From the NCBI GenBank assembly GCA_963732855.1, contig CAVTBB010000002.1, positions 496,001 through 560,000 on the forward strand: a stretch of 64,000 nt of DNA. The letters are read 5' to 3'. Position numbers and translations under genes: made by a program. The notes under the pieces were generated by a model that was given only the letters and a program-made list of their open reading frames with translations, had not been told where the DNA came from and did not search any database. Each line of letters starts with the position of its first letter. Position 1 is the first letter of the stretch. This stretch comes from DASXVU01 sp963732855. Its GTDB lineage: Archaea > Thermoplasmatota > Thermoplasmata > Methanomassiliicoccales > UBA472. Positions 1-10,703 of this stretch are shown piece after piece.

Positions 1-407
1 CGTCCAGCGGCATCATTGTACGCTGTCTGCATGTCACTTATGGCTGCGGTCATGACAGTTGGAGTGGGGGCCGCATAGGCCTTCCCAGTTACCAAAGATG
101 ATGTCGCGAATTGATTGGATGAGTCCAGGATCAAACCGAATCCAGTCATGGCCGCGCCTGTGATCGGGCTCACGCCGATGTCCCCTACGATCGTTGTAGC
201 CCCTGTGGTGGTGATCCCCGTTTCGGCCAGAATCGCGAAATTGCTGGCCGATCCTAGTTCGACTGGCGCCCGCGGTGCCGATTCGAACGCCATCCCGGTC
301 AGCATTAATGTCAGAACCATGAACGCCGCCATCAGAACTACCACGGCGGGGCTAAAGCTCTTAGCCATAATTTGTGACCTGTCATTCTTACTTGAAACTT
401 TACTCAT
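1..407 (-). CDS. Ice-binding-like protein (DUF3494), N-terminal part, runs off the window edge
   Basis: An open minus-strand frame starts with ATG at 407 and is still open at base 1, giving 135 residues. Residues about 15-35 form a hydrophobic signal-type segment. The mature part then begins with the DUF3494 pattern: VELGSASNFAILAETGITT, followed by TIVGDIGVSP, TGFGLILDSS and SSLVTGKAYAA. This beta-helical family includes secreted ice-binding proteins of cold-adapted bacteria and archaea, but many archaeal members are surface proteins with no proven ice activity. The rest of the domain and any anchor lie outside the window. The call rests on the conserved N-terminal strand order; ice binding itself is not shown. 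Confidence 0.85.
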   Translation of the reverse strand, partial: MSKVSSKNDRSQIMAKSFSPAVVVLMAAFMVLTLMLTGMAFESAPRAPVELGSASNFAILAETGITTTGATTIVGDIGVSPITGAAMTGFGLILDSSNQFATSSLVTGKAYAAPTPTVMTAAISDMQTAYNDAAG

Positions 408-497
408 GCAAATTCCTCGAATCGAACCACGCAGGTTCGTTCTTTGGCAGGGAAAAACAATGTTGGCTGCGAACGCTAGGCGATGCGTCCCGCCTCT

Positions 498-510
498 CCT
501 TAATATAATC
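498..510 (-). promoter_or_regulatory. Candidate TATA box of the ice-binding-like gene
   Basis: Read on the minus strand, the segment is GATTATATTAAGG, an archaeal TATA-like string about 90 bases before the ATG at 407. The whole 408-790 stretch has no gene I can support. It is AT-rich between about 500 and 620 and separates this gene from the end of the ATPase gene at 791. The promoter is inferred from base composition only. Confidence 0.35.
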
Positions 511-790
511 TTCTAACCTTTGTCAGTATTATTTTAATTAATAATAACACCTGTAAATGAAAATATGAATTTTGTTTTCTGAGACCATTTCCTTCGAAAT
601 AGTAATAGTCTGTCAATCGGAAGACACACGCATCAATCAGCTATCGGACATGCCCTTCTGGATCGATTCTCCCAGCTAAAATGTGGTTTGCGGTTCTGAG
701 GCCATTGGGATGGCCGCTGTGATGGTGTTACCTGCTTTCCCGAACGCGCATTACGGCAATGAACAAGATATCGTTATTCCGCTCTTGGCA

Positions 791-3174
791 TTACTTGGTG
801 GTGATCTTTGCCGGATGCGAGCATTTTGGATTGGAACAGGTGATGACCTGGTCCATGTCGAAGTAGTGCATCCTCCGGCCGCATTCGGGACAGAGGAACA
901 ACTTATCCAGCACATTCACGGAGTTGCAGAAGCTCCTCACCTCTTCCATAGAGACATCGTAGGCGTCCTCATTGTTATGCGACATGAGATTGCCCAGGTA
1001 CCTGGTCCGGTCCAGTCTCTGGATCAATGGCAAGACGGTTCCGTCATACTCCTCAGCAACGATGATGTCCTTGGCCCGTTTGCGGAACGCGATGAACAGG
1101 TCCCCGGCCGTGAAACGGTATGAGCCGCCTCTGAACGGGACGCTGGCCTTTACCATGAGACACAGGTCTTCCAGGACCACCTCCAGATATCTTCTGCCCT
1201 CGTTGCCGGCCCCACACCTATCTCCGTCGGTGATCTTGTCCTGGATGGTATCCCAGCACGATTTCTTGCTCCTGATGATCGGGCCGCCCTTGGGCGTCCA
1301 GGCGATGATCTCCAGATTCGCCGATGGAACGTTCGCTGCCCTCTGGTAGCTGAGCAGCTGCTCGAACCACACCCCATCGTGCGTGGTTATCACGATCTGG
1401 GCGTCACCGAATTCCGAATACAGGAGGTCGCATATCCTTTCCCGGTGGCCGGAATCCACAGTGGTGACGACGTCATCCAAAGCGATCAGCGGACATTTCA
1501 TCTCGAGACGTTTTATGAACGCCAGGAAGATGCATAGACCAAGCGAGTCCAGGTGTCCTTCGCTAAGATAGGCCCGGGGATCTTCGTTACCTTTTGCGAA
1601 ACACGTTACCGTCAGTTCCGCACTGCCTTTCCTTTCCGGGATGATCGACAGTTTGATGTCACAAATATCATCCTCCGGGTGAAGGGACCTGTAGAATTTT
1701 CCGACATCCACGATCATGTCGTCGAACAGTTCCTGGAGGTTCATTTTCCTCACCTCCGAAAAGGTCTCGTGGATCTTGTCGGCATAGCTCAATTTCTTCT
1801 CAATGGCGGACGCCTCGTATTCCAACTGGAGAACGCTGTCCTTCGCTAGTCTAATCCTCTCCATTGCCATAAGCATCTGCAGCCGCTCGTTCTCGGACTT
1901 GCTGGGGGCTATCCTTTCCAGCTCCGTTCTCCCGAACTCATGGATCTCGCTCAGGGTGGCATTGGCCTCATCGATGCTGCGCCCGAAGAGATCACAGTCC
2001 ATGACATTGCCCCTTGTCTGCGTACGGCCCAGTTCTTCGATGACCTGCTCAAATGAGGCCTTGTACAGATCCAATCTCTCATCCTGTCCATGCAGTGCCG
2101 GGTAGTCGCGCACCACTTTAGTGGCCTTCTCCATTTCGGAGAGTGCGGTCTTGACATCTTCTACCAATCCTGAGACCATAGAGTCCGCCTTTTCCGATTC
2201 TTCCTTGAACAGCTTCAGCGACATCAACTGGTCATCGATGTCGCCCAGCAATCTAATGTGGTCGATCTCCTGTTGGCACAGGGGGCACGTCCCATTTTCT
2301 GTTTGCACCAATATTTTCCTGCCTGCCTCGAGCATGTCCAGAACGTTGTTGTTCCATTGACGTTTCTCGCTTATTTGCGACCGAACATATTCTTCGATCA
2401 TGTAAAGCCGGTTCGTGACCTCCTTGGAGAGGAACTCCTTAGGCAAAATGGCAAACACCAGACTGATCTTCTCTACCTTTTCCTTGATGGCTAGATCGTA
2501 GGAACCAAGCACCGATCTGCTTGCGTAAGTGTCGACCTCCTCCAGGGTGTTCACCGATGGAAGGCCAACGCCGCTCAGCCTGTCGTTCAACGGGGCGATG
2601 ATTTCGTTAAGATCCTTTACGCTGCAACCTAATTCCGTCTGTAGGCCTTTGAGAAGCGAGGAGATCTTGTTCTTGCGATCGGCCTTTTCGATCTCCAGTT
2701 TCCTTATTACCTTGACCATTTCCGCTTCGACGGTCTCCAGAACCTGTATGCCCAGCATAGCGGCGATGACCTGGTCACGCTCTGTGGCCTGGCTGGTTAT
2801 GAAGCTTAATATCTGTGTCCTTCTCAGGATGAACGTCCCATCGGCCATGGCGGAAAATTCTTCCTCGAACTCCTTCGGGACGCTTAGGACATCGGAAACG
2901 GTCCTGATAGGGTACGAGCTCCGGGATCGACCGTTGCCTCCACCTTCATATCCTCCAGTTTAAAGTCCACGTGAGGAAAATGGGTGTTGAACGATATCGC
3001 CTGGACGCCCTTGCAGCGGGACACGGCTCCAGTGAAGAAGAACTCGATGGCGTCTATTATCGAGCTCTTTCCAGTGCCGTTCTCACCGTAGATGAGAACG
3101 TTCTTTCCCTCGAAATCCAGGCGCAGCGAGGGGACACCCCGGACCCCGGAAATGGTCATGCCCTTAACTTTCAT
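791..3174 (-). CDS. SMC/RecN-like ATPase with zinc hook and C-terminal zinc ribbon (one frameshift)
   Basis: Two minus-strand frames join into one protein of about 795 residues. The first (3174 to about 2920) has the Walker A GENGTGKSS at residues 30-38. The second (to 791) carries coiled coil, a CPLC zinc-hook-like pair near 2280, the ABC signature YLSEGHLDSLG and the Walker B region PLIALDDVVTTVDSG followed by ITTHD. The join is at about 2920, where one added base after the GATCCC codons restores the frame. After the ATPase head is a C-terminal extension of about 170 residues ending in a CPEC...CSNPKC zinc ribbon. Head plus hook is typical of SMC-like DNA-repair or nuclease-linked ATPases (Rad50, RloC-like proteins). 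The extension is unrecognised and may be an effector. It overlaps the small gene upstream, so the two are probably co-translated. Confidence 0.75.
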
Positions 3175-3340
3175 CTTTTATCATCTCATCGAGAAGCTTT
3201 TCAAATTCGATCTCAGAGAAATCGTCCATGTTAGACATCAGCTTCTCTAGTCTTTCGATGCCCTTTGATGGTATGGCCCTCTCCGTTCTTAACGCAGAAA
3301 GGAATTCCGCCTTCACTTTTTTAACCACGACCAGATTCAT
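3164..3340 (-). CDS. Small acidic protein, 58 residues, overlapping the SMC-like ATPase start
   Basis: ATG at 3340 opens a 58-residue frame ending in TAA at 3164-3166. The ATPase ATG at 3172-3174 lies inside its last codons in another frame, a classic translational-coupling overlap. The protein starts MNLVVVKKVKAEFLSALRTE and is predicted helical, with an acidic C-terminal half (NMDDFSEIEFEKLLDEMIKD). No family is recognised. Its position suggests an accessory or regulatory partner of the ATPase. The tight overlap and sensible composition support it being real. Confidence 0.6.
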   Translation of the reverse strand: MNLVVVKKVKAEFLSALRTERAIPSKGIERLEKLMSNMDDFSEIEFEKLLDEMIKDES

Positions 3341-3406
3341 CACCGTTGCAGATTGAATTTACCATCAGGTAGTACTTAGACCATCCCATTCGCACTGGGT
3401 TGATCG

Positions 3407-3433
3407 TAGTTATAATTACGGATAAATATTTTA
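3407..3433 (-). promoter_or_regulatory. Candidate promoter of the small protein/ATPase pair
   Basis: On the minus strand this AT-rich stretch reads AAAATATTTATCC followed by GTAATTATAACTA, two overlapping TATA-like candidates 67-93 bases before the ATG at 3340. It lies between the truncated kinase remnant and the gene pair. Confidence 0.35.
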
Positions 3434-3447
3434 ATTGAATTTTAATT

Positions 3448-4905
3448 TTAGATGTCCGTTCTGTGGGAAATGCCGCTGGCCAGCTGACCGATCGATTCCA
3501 GACGCTGTGCTTCCGCTACCGCCCTCTGCATCCTGATGTCGTCGGCGATGTCCCGGAACACCATCACGTAGCCGACGACCGAACCGGACCGGTCGCGGAC
3601 GGGGGTGGAATTGTAAGATAGGTCACGGCGGCCGCCGTGGTTCACGACGACCACTTTCTTCTCTTTGTTGCCGTCGTGGTCACTTGCCACCCAGTATGCG
3701 TTCTCAGACATCTCGGTCAGCGGGTCAAGAATTGGAAGGACGGTCGATATCTTGCAGCCGGCGACCGCCCTGGCATCGTGCCGGTGTACTCGACGATATG
3801 GTTGGCCAGCAGGATCGTCCCTCACGTGTCGGTAAGGCTAACGCCTCGCCGATGCCGTGGAGAGTGACGTCAGCCCTTCCTTCTCCTGGAATAATGTCTT
3901 CTGAGCCTCTTTAGTCCGCTTCACCTCTTCGGCGAGCTGTTCGGTTATGAGGGTGAGGTCCCGGGTCCGTTCTATCACCTTATCTTCGAGGTTGTTGGCA
4001 TAGATCTTCAGCGCATCCACCATCCGGACCTTCTGGACCGCCAGTAAGTAAGATTCGCAAGCGATTGGAAAGGCGCGAAACGTTCTTTGGTGAACCATCC
4101 GTGCTGACGGTGTCCGAAGACGAACGCGCCGATCTGACAGCCTTCCTCGATTAGCGGGACGATCTCCCACACGCCGTCGATCTGGTCGACAGTTCTCACT
4201 TGCTCTCCGTTCGTATCGCTGACTATCGGGTTGATCCCGGGGTCGGGGGCGGCCCCTTTCTTCACCACCGCCTTCAGGTTTCCGGAGACGCCCATTAGGA
4301 AGACAAGGGCGGTGGACGCCTCTAATCGATCGACCGCGACGCTGCAGATGCTATCGAGGGGGTCAGATGCCGACCCAGATTCGGTTGCCGTTCTTCTTGG
4401 TGAACCTTTGGACACGGGACAACGAGGCGGTCCGGTTGTCCTTGATCACTTCGGAGATAACGGATGGTGAGGAACGGTCGACGAAGGAGTTAAGGTCGAA
4501 ACCGATGAGCTCGTCGGTCGTCGTTCCGAGGATCTCGTTCGCCTCGAGGTTGGCGTGGACCATGATGCCCTTCTCGTCGGTCTCTATGATGCCATAGGGG
4601 GCGCGCTCGATCATCGCCCAGATGCGGCTCTAGCTCTGACGGAGAGAGGTCTGCGAGGACCGGAGGGAGTCAAAGCCCTTCTTGACGAGATAGTAAAGGA
4701 GCACCGATGTCAGAAGAATGAACCCAATGCCCTTGACGATTGAAATGTTGGTACGCGTGGAAGGGTCTGCGACCATGAGGTAGACGCCGTTGTCGGAGAG
4801 AAGTATCCAGACCGCGGAGACGACGAAATAGACAAGCACTATCTCTAGCGGCCTTTCGAACAATCTGTGCCTGGGCGGATCAGCGGTGGAATTCCCCATT
4901 TCCAT
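3448..4905 (-). pseudogene. Decayed membrane sensor histidine kinase (PAS-GAF-PAS, catalytic domain missing)
   Basis: Successive minus-strand fragments read as one sensor kinase. At 4905-4630 is an N-terminus with two membrane segments (VLVYFVVSAVWILL and IGFILLTSVLLYYLV). At 4614-4363 is a PAS domain (YGIIETDEKGIMVHANLEAN), followed by a GAF-like region to about 4010. A coiled linker (NNLEDKVIERTRDLTLITEQ) leads to a second PAS region and the start of a HisKA domain, QRLESIGQLASGISH, which stops at once. At least four frame changes are needed, and the ATP-binding domain is absent: the frame ends at 3448 and runs into AT-rich DNA. Missing the catalytic half makes this a true pseudogene even if some shifts are sequence errors. 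Base composition is GC-rich, like the chromosome backbone. Confidence 0.75.
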
Positions 4906-5073
4906 TTCCCCCGATTGTTAATCTTGAGGTCAGGTATTTCATCTCAATCCATAATAAACCCTTGACCAGATTATCATCTCAGGGATTTCTATTAACAAGC
5001 ATATTGCTCATTGTTGGGTTTATACCGATTCCTGATGGTGGGCCTATCTTTACCTTCAACAGATACGGGTGAT

Positions 5074-6339
5074 CTATTTTGCTTGGATATCCCCTGTTTT
5101 CATAGGTACGCCCGGATCCCAAGCATCGTCAAGTATCAATTTCGCCTCCTCGAAAGTAATATTTCGCAATTTTTTAAATTGCTCCTTAGGAATTGATTTG
5201 TGTTCAAGTGATGGAGAGTAATACTTCAACCCTTCCCTTACGCATATATTCGTGCGACGAACATTTTTTCTGAATTGTTTTACTGATTTATCTGTCCAAC
5301 CACAGCTTTCATGGATATAATAATCGAGATTTGTTTGACCAATTTTTCTAGCATCAAAATGATCGTACATTTGAGAAAGGGGACGGAACCGACAATCAGA
5401 AATCTGAACCTTCCAATTCCAACACTGGACTCTTTTTAGTTCCATCTCTTCAAAGGTTGTGTCCCAATTATATAATACAAATACATAAATCTGATTTGAT
5501 GGATACCCGGCTTCCAATAGCATGTTGATTTGCTTTTCAATGCTCCCTTTTTGGGCAAATCCCCAATCCCATGCGATCCTTGGGTACCTGAATCCAGCTT
5601 TCCTTAGCATTTTCGCAAGCTCTGGCTTTTCGAGAAATATTCTCCCATCAAAACCAGATTGACTTTCACACCAGGTGATCTTTTTTTCAGATTTTAGGTC
5701 GGCTAGTTCCTTCAATATTATTTCAATACTTGGATTCATCAATAGATTATTGTCATAAAATACTATTTTTTTATACTTGATTAATTTGTCAACCGTACTT
5801 TTTGGGACAAAATTTGGTTCGATTATCCAGGTTCCACAAAATTTGCACTCCCTCGGACAGCCCCTGGACAAATGCACTATTTGGTAGTCTATTTCTTCAT
5901 CTTCGGAGACTAGAAGGTCGTAGGCTGGGAATTCTTTCTCGGCCTCCTCAATCACTCCTTTAATCACGACATCTGCACCTGTATATTTCTTGACCTCATC
6001 TTCTGGACGGAGTGAAGCGTATATTCCTCCGACTTTGACAGTTGACTGGGGGAACTGTTTCTTGTAGAACTGGACCGAATCCCGAACATATTTCGACCAG
6101 TAAGTGAACAGTGAAGTTACCCATACTTCGTCTGGGTAGAATTGGGAAATCTCAATTGTATCCTCTATTGTTTTTGGAATTCCTCTAACAAGTTTTACTT
6201 GATTTCCATTTTTCCTTTGCATAGCGGCGATTTTCAATAACCCAATTGGTAAGAAGTTTTTGTGATTCTTGCTTTTTACTGGTATGGGAAAATCAGGTTC
6301 GACCAATAGAATCTTTTTCAACAGTATCACCAAAATCAA
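5074..6339 (-). CDS. Radical SAM protein with N-terminal B12-binding-like domain
   Basis: An intact 421-residue frame. The cluster motif C161-x3-C165-x2-C168 (GCPRECKFCG) binds the [4Fe-4S] cluster that cleaves S-adenosylmethionine. The N-terminal 130 residues (KKILLVEPDFPIP, then FLPIGLLKIAA) resemble the B12-binding-like Rossmann region of the B12-dependent radical SAM class. I see no DxHxxG cobalamin-ligand motif, so cobalamin use is uncertain. The start is TTG at 6339 or GTG at 6330; the previous gene stops at 6341. The C-terminal half has conserved-looking aromatic-rich strings such as PRIAWDWGFAQKG and CGWTDKSVKQFRKNVRR. It is the last gene of the island operon and one of the few without a frameshift. 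Substrate unknown; modification of a nucleic acid or peptide is possible but unsupported. Confidence 0.8.
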   Translation of the reverse strand: MILVILLKKILLVEPDFPIPVKSKNHKNFLPIGLLKIAAMQRKNGNQVKLVRGIPKTIEDTIEISQFYPDEVWVTSLFTYWSKYVRDSVQFYKKQFPQSTVKVGGIYASLRPEDEVKKYTGADVVIKGVIEEAEKEFPAYDLLVSEDEEIDYQIVHLSRGCPRECKFCGTWIIEPNFVPKSTVDKLIKYKKIVFYDNNLLMNPSIEIILKELADLKSEKKITWCESQSGFDGRIFLEKPELAKMLRKAGFRYPRIAWDWGFAQKGSIEKQINMLLEAGYPSNQIYVFVLYNWDTTFEEMELKRVQCWNWKVQISDCRFRPLSQMYDHFDARKIGQTNLDYYIHESCGWTDKSVKQFRKNVRRTNICVREGLKYYSPSLEHKSIPKEQFKKLRNITFEEAKLILDDAWDPGVPMKTGDIQAK

Positions 6340-6340
6340 G

Positions 6341-7185
6341 TTACTTAATTATAATTTCATTCCAGTTGTTTTTCTTTGCGCAAACTCGGACAATTTTGCC
6401 TAGGTCCTTTTCATTGATAAGGACCGATTCGGCTGAACCGACCAAATCGTTTCTATTCTCGCCATCTAACGAGTAGCCAGACACTCTTCCCTCAAGCACC
6501 TTATAGGAAGTTTTCAAAGTCATTTCTAACATAATTTTATCCTTAGGCCCTATTAGGAGTACATATCGAATTTTGTCGTTTTTGAGTGTGCTTATTTTTC
6601 TCAAATTGTGATCTAATCCATATTTCAGACAATTTGCTACAATGACCCGAACTTTGCCATCTGGACTCGAGAATCCGGCATCGAATTCCTTATCCTCAAA
6701 CTTCAAGGGCTTCACAACTTTCAGTGGCCCTTCGACCACCTGTCGATCGAGGGCTGCTTTCTCTGCAGTTACAATCTTGTTTGAATATGAGAACCAATTG
6801 CACAGTGTTATTGCTCTCCTATTCGCTGTGCTTTCAGCCAACTTTAAATTTGATTTTAACCATTCTTTAATAATTATTTTATCAGGATTTGTTATTATTG
6901 TCGGACCTAGTTGATCCATCAGAATCTTAGTAATTTCGGCGTTGCGTATAGATTCTGATATTAGTTTGATCGAATCGAACTTTCCGACTCTAGAATCTTT
7001 GTACCCGAATCAGTCAATCTACGCTCCTCATCGATCCAGCCTAGGATTTCACAAGCAGTAATTATCAGATTCCCGTGTCTGATATGCTGCCCGCATTTGG
7101 TGGCAATTTTCTGTGCCGTTGGATTATCTGACTTAAATTCGGCCAATATTATTGCCAGGAACTCGGGATTTTCTTTTTCAGGCAC
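6341..7185 (-). CDS. Winged-helix protein of unknown function in the island operon (one frameshift)
   Basis: Two overlapping frames join at about 6977 if one A is added in a GGAAAG run, giving about 281 residues. Residues 1-65 (NPEFLAIILAEF, then TAQKIATKCGQHIRHGN and IDEERRLTDSGTKIL) look like a winged-helix fold. A second helical block (NLKLAESTANRRAITLCNWF) resembles the winged-helix module seen in some restriction-associated proteins. The C-terminal 120 residues are alpha/beta with no motif I can name. It sits between the HerA-like and radical SAM genes; its end lies two bases from the proposed radical SAM start. A DNA-recognition role is inferred from the helices only. Confidence 0.55.
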
Positions 7186-7223
7186 AAACTTACGATCAGG
7201 GTATTAATATTGATCCCGCCCGT

Positions 7224-8385
7224 TTATGCGCCCCACCCACCATGCTCACTCTTTCTAGGCCTGATCTTTACAATTTCTACCTTTTCTTTTTGGATCATCA
7301 ATGACAATCGCTTCCCCCACATGAGAGAGTTTCTTCATATAAAATTCGATATCTTTCGCAACATAGTTCTCTGAAAGAGCGTTTATTGCTTTGATATCTT
7401 CTCTGTTTGTCAGCTTATGAATAATCCTAGAATCACACTGACTCAGAACCTCACTATCGATCGCTGAGGGCTGTTGTGTTGCTACAATTAGAGATAGCCC
7501 TGGTTGCCTTCCCTCTTTCGCCCATCGGATAATTATCTCCTTGGAGAGCGAGTTCTTACCTGAAGGGCAATAATTTTGAGCTTCATCTATTGCCAGCCAT
7601 ACTTTTTTCATTTCCGAACCGAATTCCAAAGCTTCAAGCCGTCTTGATTTGACCCTTTCTGAAAAGATAAACTTCGCAATTATCGCCACGATTAGATTTC
7701 TAAGTCCTTTAAGGGATTGGTCGACCGGACTGAGGTCTATGACATTGATTGCATTCGCATCCAAGAAATCGTCTACGCTTACATATTCAATTTTTTGGAA
7801 AATATCCCAACTCTCTGCGATGTCGAGTTTTCTCAATACAGCCTCCACGGTCGATTCATGAGATCTGTCTTTTCGACCTCTTTGGCGATATCTGAAACCA
7901 TCATGTTTCTTCCTAATTTTGTTCTTACATTTCGAACTGCTTTGTACAAGCAAGATCCCATCAAATCGGTGATATCCAGATCAAATAGTTCACACCACAT
8001 TTCATTACTTCAATCATAGGGGTTTATTCTCAACGATTTAACATCGACACCGGAGATCTGTCAACCTTTCTACGATTTTCTTATCTCCATATCTTTCAAT
8101 CGGATCGCCCGGCACCATTAGGTTGACTTTAAAACTTGTTGGGATAAGATTCCATTCCCATAAGCTAGATTCTTGATTTTTGTTTGGCTTGACCATTGTC
8201 CAAAAGATACCCTGAGAGTCAATTACTACTGGAATCACATCTCCCCTTTCAATAATGCATTCGAGAAGAGTTCCCATGGTGTATGATTTGCCAGATCCGG
8301 TTTTTCCACATACCAAAACTCTGCGAGACTTATCATCTGCAATATCGGTTAACTCATTTGATTCAACATCTTTTCCAATAATCAC
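7224..8385 (-). CDS. HerA/DUF87-type P-loop ATPase (several frameshifts)
   Basis: The frame opens with GTG at 8385, overlapping the PglZ-like stop. It shows the HerA/FtsK-type Walker A VLVCGKTGSGKSYTMGTLLE near residue 30, then VIPVVIDSQGIFW. After frame changes at about 8050, 8000 and 7860 it continues to the Walker B stretch KVWLAIDEAQNYCPSG, a sensor-like SLIVATQQPSAIDSEVL and the arginine-containing DSRIIHKLTNREDI. A last shift at about 7275 gives a basic C-terminus, IVKIRPRKSEHGGWGA, ending at 7224. About 387 residues in total, lacking the N-terminal HAS barrel of classical HerA. HerA-type hexamers pump or translocate DNA, usually with a nuclease partner such as NurA or SIR2; no such partner is recognised here. 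Confidence 0.75.
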
Positions 8386-9459
8386 AAAATCACCATGGAT
8401 ATCCAGGGAACAACGGATTCCTCATATGATATTCCGCCATGAACTCCCCATTCTATTCTACTCAGTTCTTTTACAAGATATGGATATTTGAGACACGATT
8501 TGTTTTCTTTATGGCCCGGAAGTACATAGGATTCTGGACGCTTTACGAGACCTTTTACATGCCTTGGACTAAATCCAGATATTCCGGCCACATTGATTTT
8601 TTGGAGGTCATTATTGAACTTCCAAAGTATCCATGATCAGATGTTGCAAACAACATCCCGCGCGTTCCTTTTTTTCTGAGGACAGTAACAATACTGTCAA
8701 GTCTTTCTTTTATTTGGAGTACTATTTGTTTGATTGGTGGCATATCTCGACAATCGTGGCAGCACCCATCTAAACCCATCATATAAATCTGAATGTAGGA
8801 TCTTGAGGTTTGTCTTGTTTTTAGGTCGTTGAGGACTTGATCAAATGATGCGTAAACGACCATGTTCTTTTCTGGTATTGGGGCGAACATTTTTGAAGAC
8901 AATTCGTTGCCTTCATCTCTTGACCAATAGCTATAGCCGATTAAATTTCTGGTCCCACGATTGTACATTTTCTGAGCGATGGTTGGATTCCGACGATTCT
9001 CATCATCCCATCGGCTGTGTTCGAAGGACCATCCACAATGATTGGTTCGCACGGGAAATACTCCTTCGCCATATCAAATGATAAACCATCGATTATAACA
9101 AAAACTACTGTTTCATCTTCAGGTGTGTTTAATATTCGTTCTGAAAGCTCAGATTGCTTGTACAGAATTGATTGGGCAATCCCATACTTTGAACTTACCA
9201 AATTGTTGCGATCTATTCTAGAATATTCTTCACAATCAAGGGTTATTCTTGGCAAGTGTCTCGAAGCGATCCCGGTATCTCCAATGACTATCGTCATTTT
9301 CCGAGAAAGTCGAGATTGAAGACTATCGATTTCTCTTTCAATTTCAGTTTCAGTTTTTATTTCGATGTCCTCAGGAATACCAAGAATTTGAAACGAATCT
9401 AAAGTTTCAACTACGCATGGTCCTTTTCTAATGTATTCTTCGACCTCACTTTTTTTCAT
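8382..9459 (-). CDS. PglZ-like protein of the alkaline phosphatase superfamily (two frameshifts)
   Basis: Begins ATG at 9459 and joins three frames into about 359 residues. The metal-site pattern of PglZ/alkaline-phosphatase-fold proteins is visible: VVFVIIDGLSFDMA (Asp124), IQIYMMGLDGCCHDC, MLFATSDHGYFG with the Asp-His pair, and near the end GVHGGISYEESVVPW, which matches the HGG...E..VP signature of this fold. Shifts are at about 8960-9000 and about 8600. PglZ is the one protein shared by all BREX and Pgl phage-resistance systems, where it is essential but of poorly defined chemistry. This copy is shorter than typical BREX PglZ (commonly 650 residues or more). It is adjacent to the coiled-coil gene (TAG at 9461) and overlaps the HerA-like start. 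Confidence 0.75.
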
Positions 9460-9460
9460 T

Positions 9461-10703
9461 CTAGGTCTTCCTCTTAATTATTATTTCAACTTGGGAATCT
9501 TTAAATGCTTCTTTGAGACTGTTTGAACACCTGGTTAAGGTCTTTCTTTTCATCTTTTGTGATTTCCAGAATGACGTCTTTAAGGTTAACTTGCGGAGCC
9601 CTTGATACAATTCTTAATAATTCAGAGGCTTCCTTTCCACTTTCTCTCGGCTTTTGGATTCTCCTGAGAGATGAAATTACTTCTTGTTGGCTATTGCGAT
9701 CTGGGCTATCTCAGCACACATTGATATAATTGCTTCAGACCCTCCTTGCTTCTCAAACAATTCCTGACTGGAACCCCCTAGCCCGGCCAATTTTTCAATG
9801 GATTTTCTTTCTTGCCTCGATTCCGTTTGAGGTAATTTCTGGTTCTAAACCGAGAATTGTAGATGAATAGCCAATATCCACATTCAGTTCACTCAGACTG
9901 GTTTTCAATTCATTTTGAATTTCAACCATCTTCTGAATGCTTTCCTCTGCAAGAAATCGATATGAATTTTGCGTATCTCCATCGTCAAATGAGGATTCCG
10001 AACTACTTCTTTGGCCGCTGCTTAAGTTCTCGCTGATGCTTTTCTTGTGCTCGTTAAAAGCTGTTCTAAATTTCCCAATCGTTGAATTCGCTTTTTGAAG
10101 AAGGTCTTCTATTAGTTTCTTTTGAGCTTCCCATTGGTTCAAGCCACCGTCATCCTGGTCCTAAAATAGAATCTCTACATTGTTGCTTAGCATATTGTAT
10201 TGATCAGGATGGATTTATCATTGGTATTCTGTTTTATTGCCACCGCTTTCTCAAAAGCAGTTTTGTAGTCGTTGGCAACGTCAAACCATTTCTCAGCAAG
10301 ATTGATTTTTGCAAAGATCCATTTTTTCTCTGGATCCATCGTATATTAAGATCCAGTTCAAGCGCAAGAATGGTTGAATACCGTTTCAGATAGTCTTCTA
10401 TTGAAACCTTTTGAGCTCCGTTCTTAATATTGTTAATATCGCTTCCTTCACGCAGAATGAGTCCTGAATTTCGTCTGAACTCTGGTCTTTAGAGTTGAAA
10501 ATCTTTTCGCCAATTTCGATTGAACATCTGCGAACCATTGAATCCAACGTGCGGATGATTCTGGGTTAATTCTTCAGGACCTTGTTTACTTTTATTTCGC
10601 TCTGCTTGATATCTTGATCTATCTGTTTGATGGCGGATTCAATCGAGTTATATTTCTGTTCCAAAGAGGTTGTAACAAATTCAAGAACTGTTTCTTTCAG
10701 CCC
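9461..10703 (-). CDS. Coiled-coil protein of the island operon (many frameshifts, start uncertain)
   Basis: The minus strand reads as a largely helical, charged protein of about 410 residues once about six frame changes are allowed. It opens with TVLEFVTTSLEQKYNSIESA and DQDIKQSEIKVNKVLKN. The middle part is EKKWIFAKINLAEKWFDV; then come QWEAQKKLIEDLLQKANSTI and LAEESIQKMVEIQNELKTSL. It ends SLKEAFKDSQVEIIIKRKT with TAG at 9461-9463, two bases before the PglZ-like ATG. No ATG is seen at the upstream end. The frame continues directly from the preceding gene past its TAA at 10704, so the two could be one protein if that stop is an error. No enzymatic motif seen; probably structural or scaffolding. 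Confidence 0.5.

Noticed and set aside
115..516. 133-codon plus-strand frame at the left edge
   Set aside because: Antisense to the DUF3494 gene, which matches its family residue by residue.
791..3174. HEPN RNase motif in the ATPase extension
   Set aside because: RYLGNLMSH resembles it but the spacing between Arg and His does not fit R-x4-6-H.
5074..6339. Viperin-type antiviral radical SAM
   Set aside because: The protein is longer, has an N-terminal Rossmann-like domain and lacks the viperin arrangement; the family looks different.
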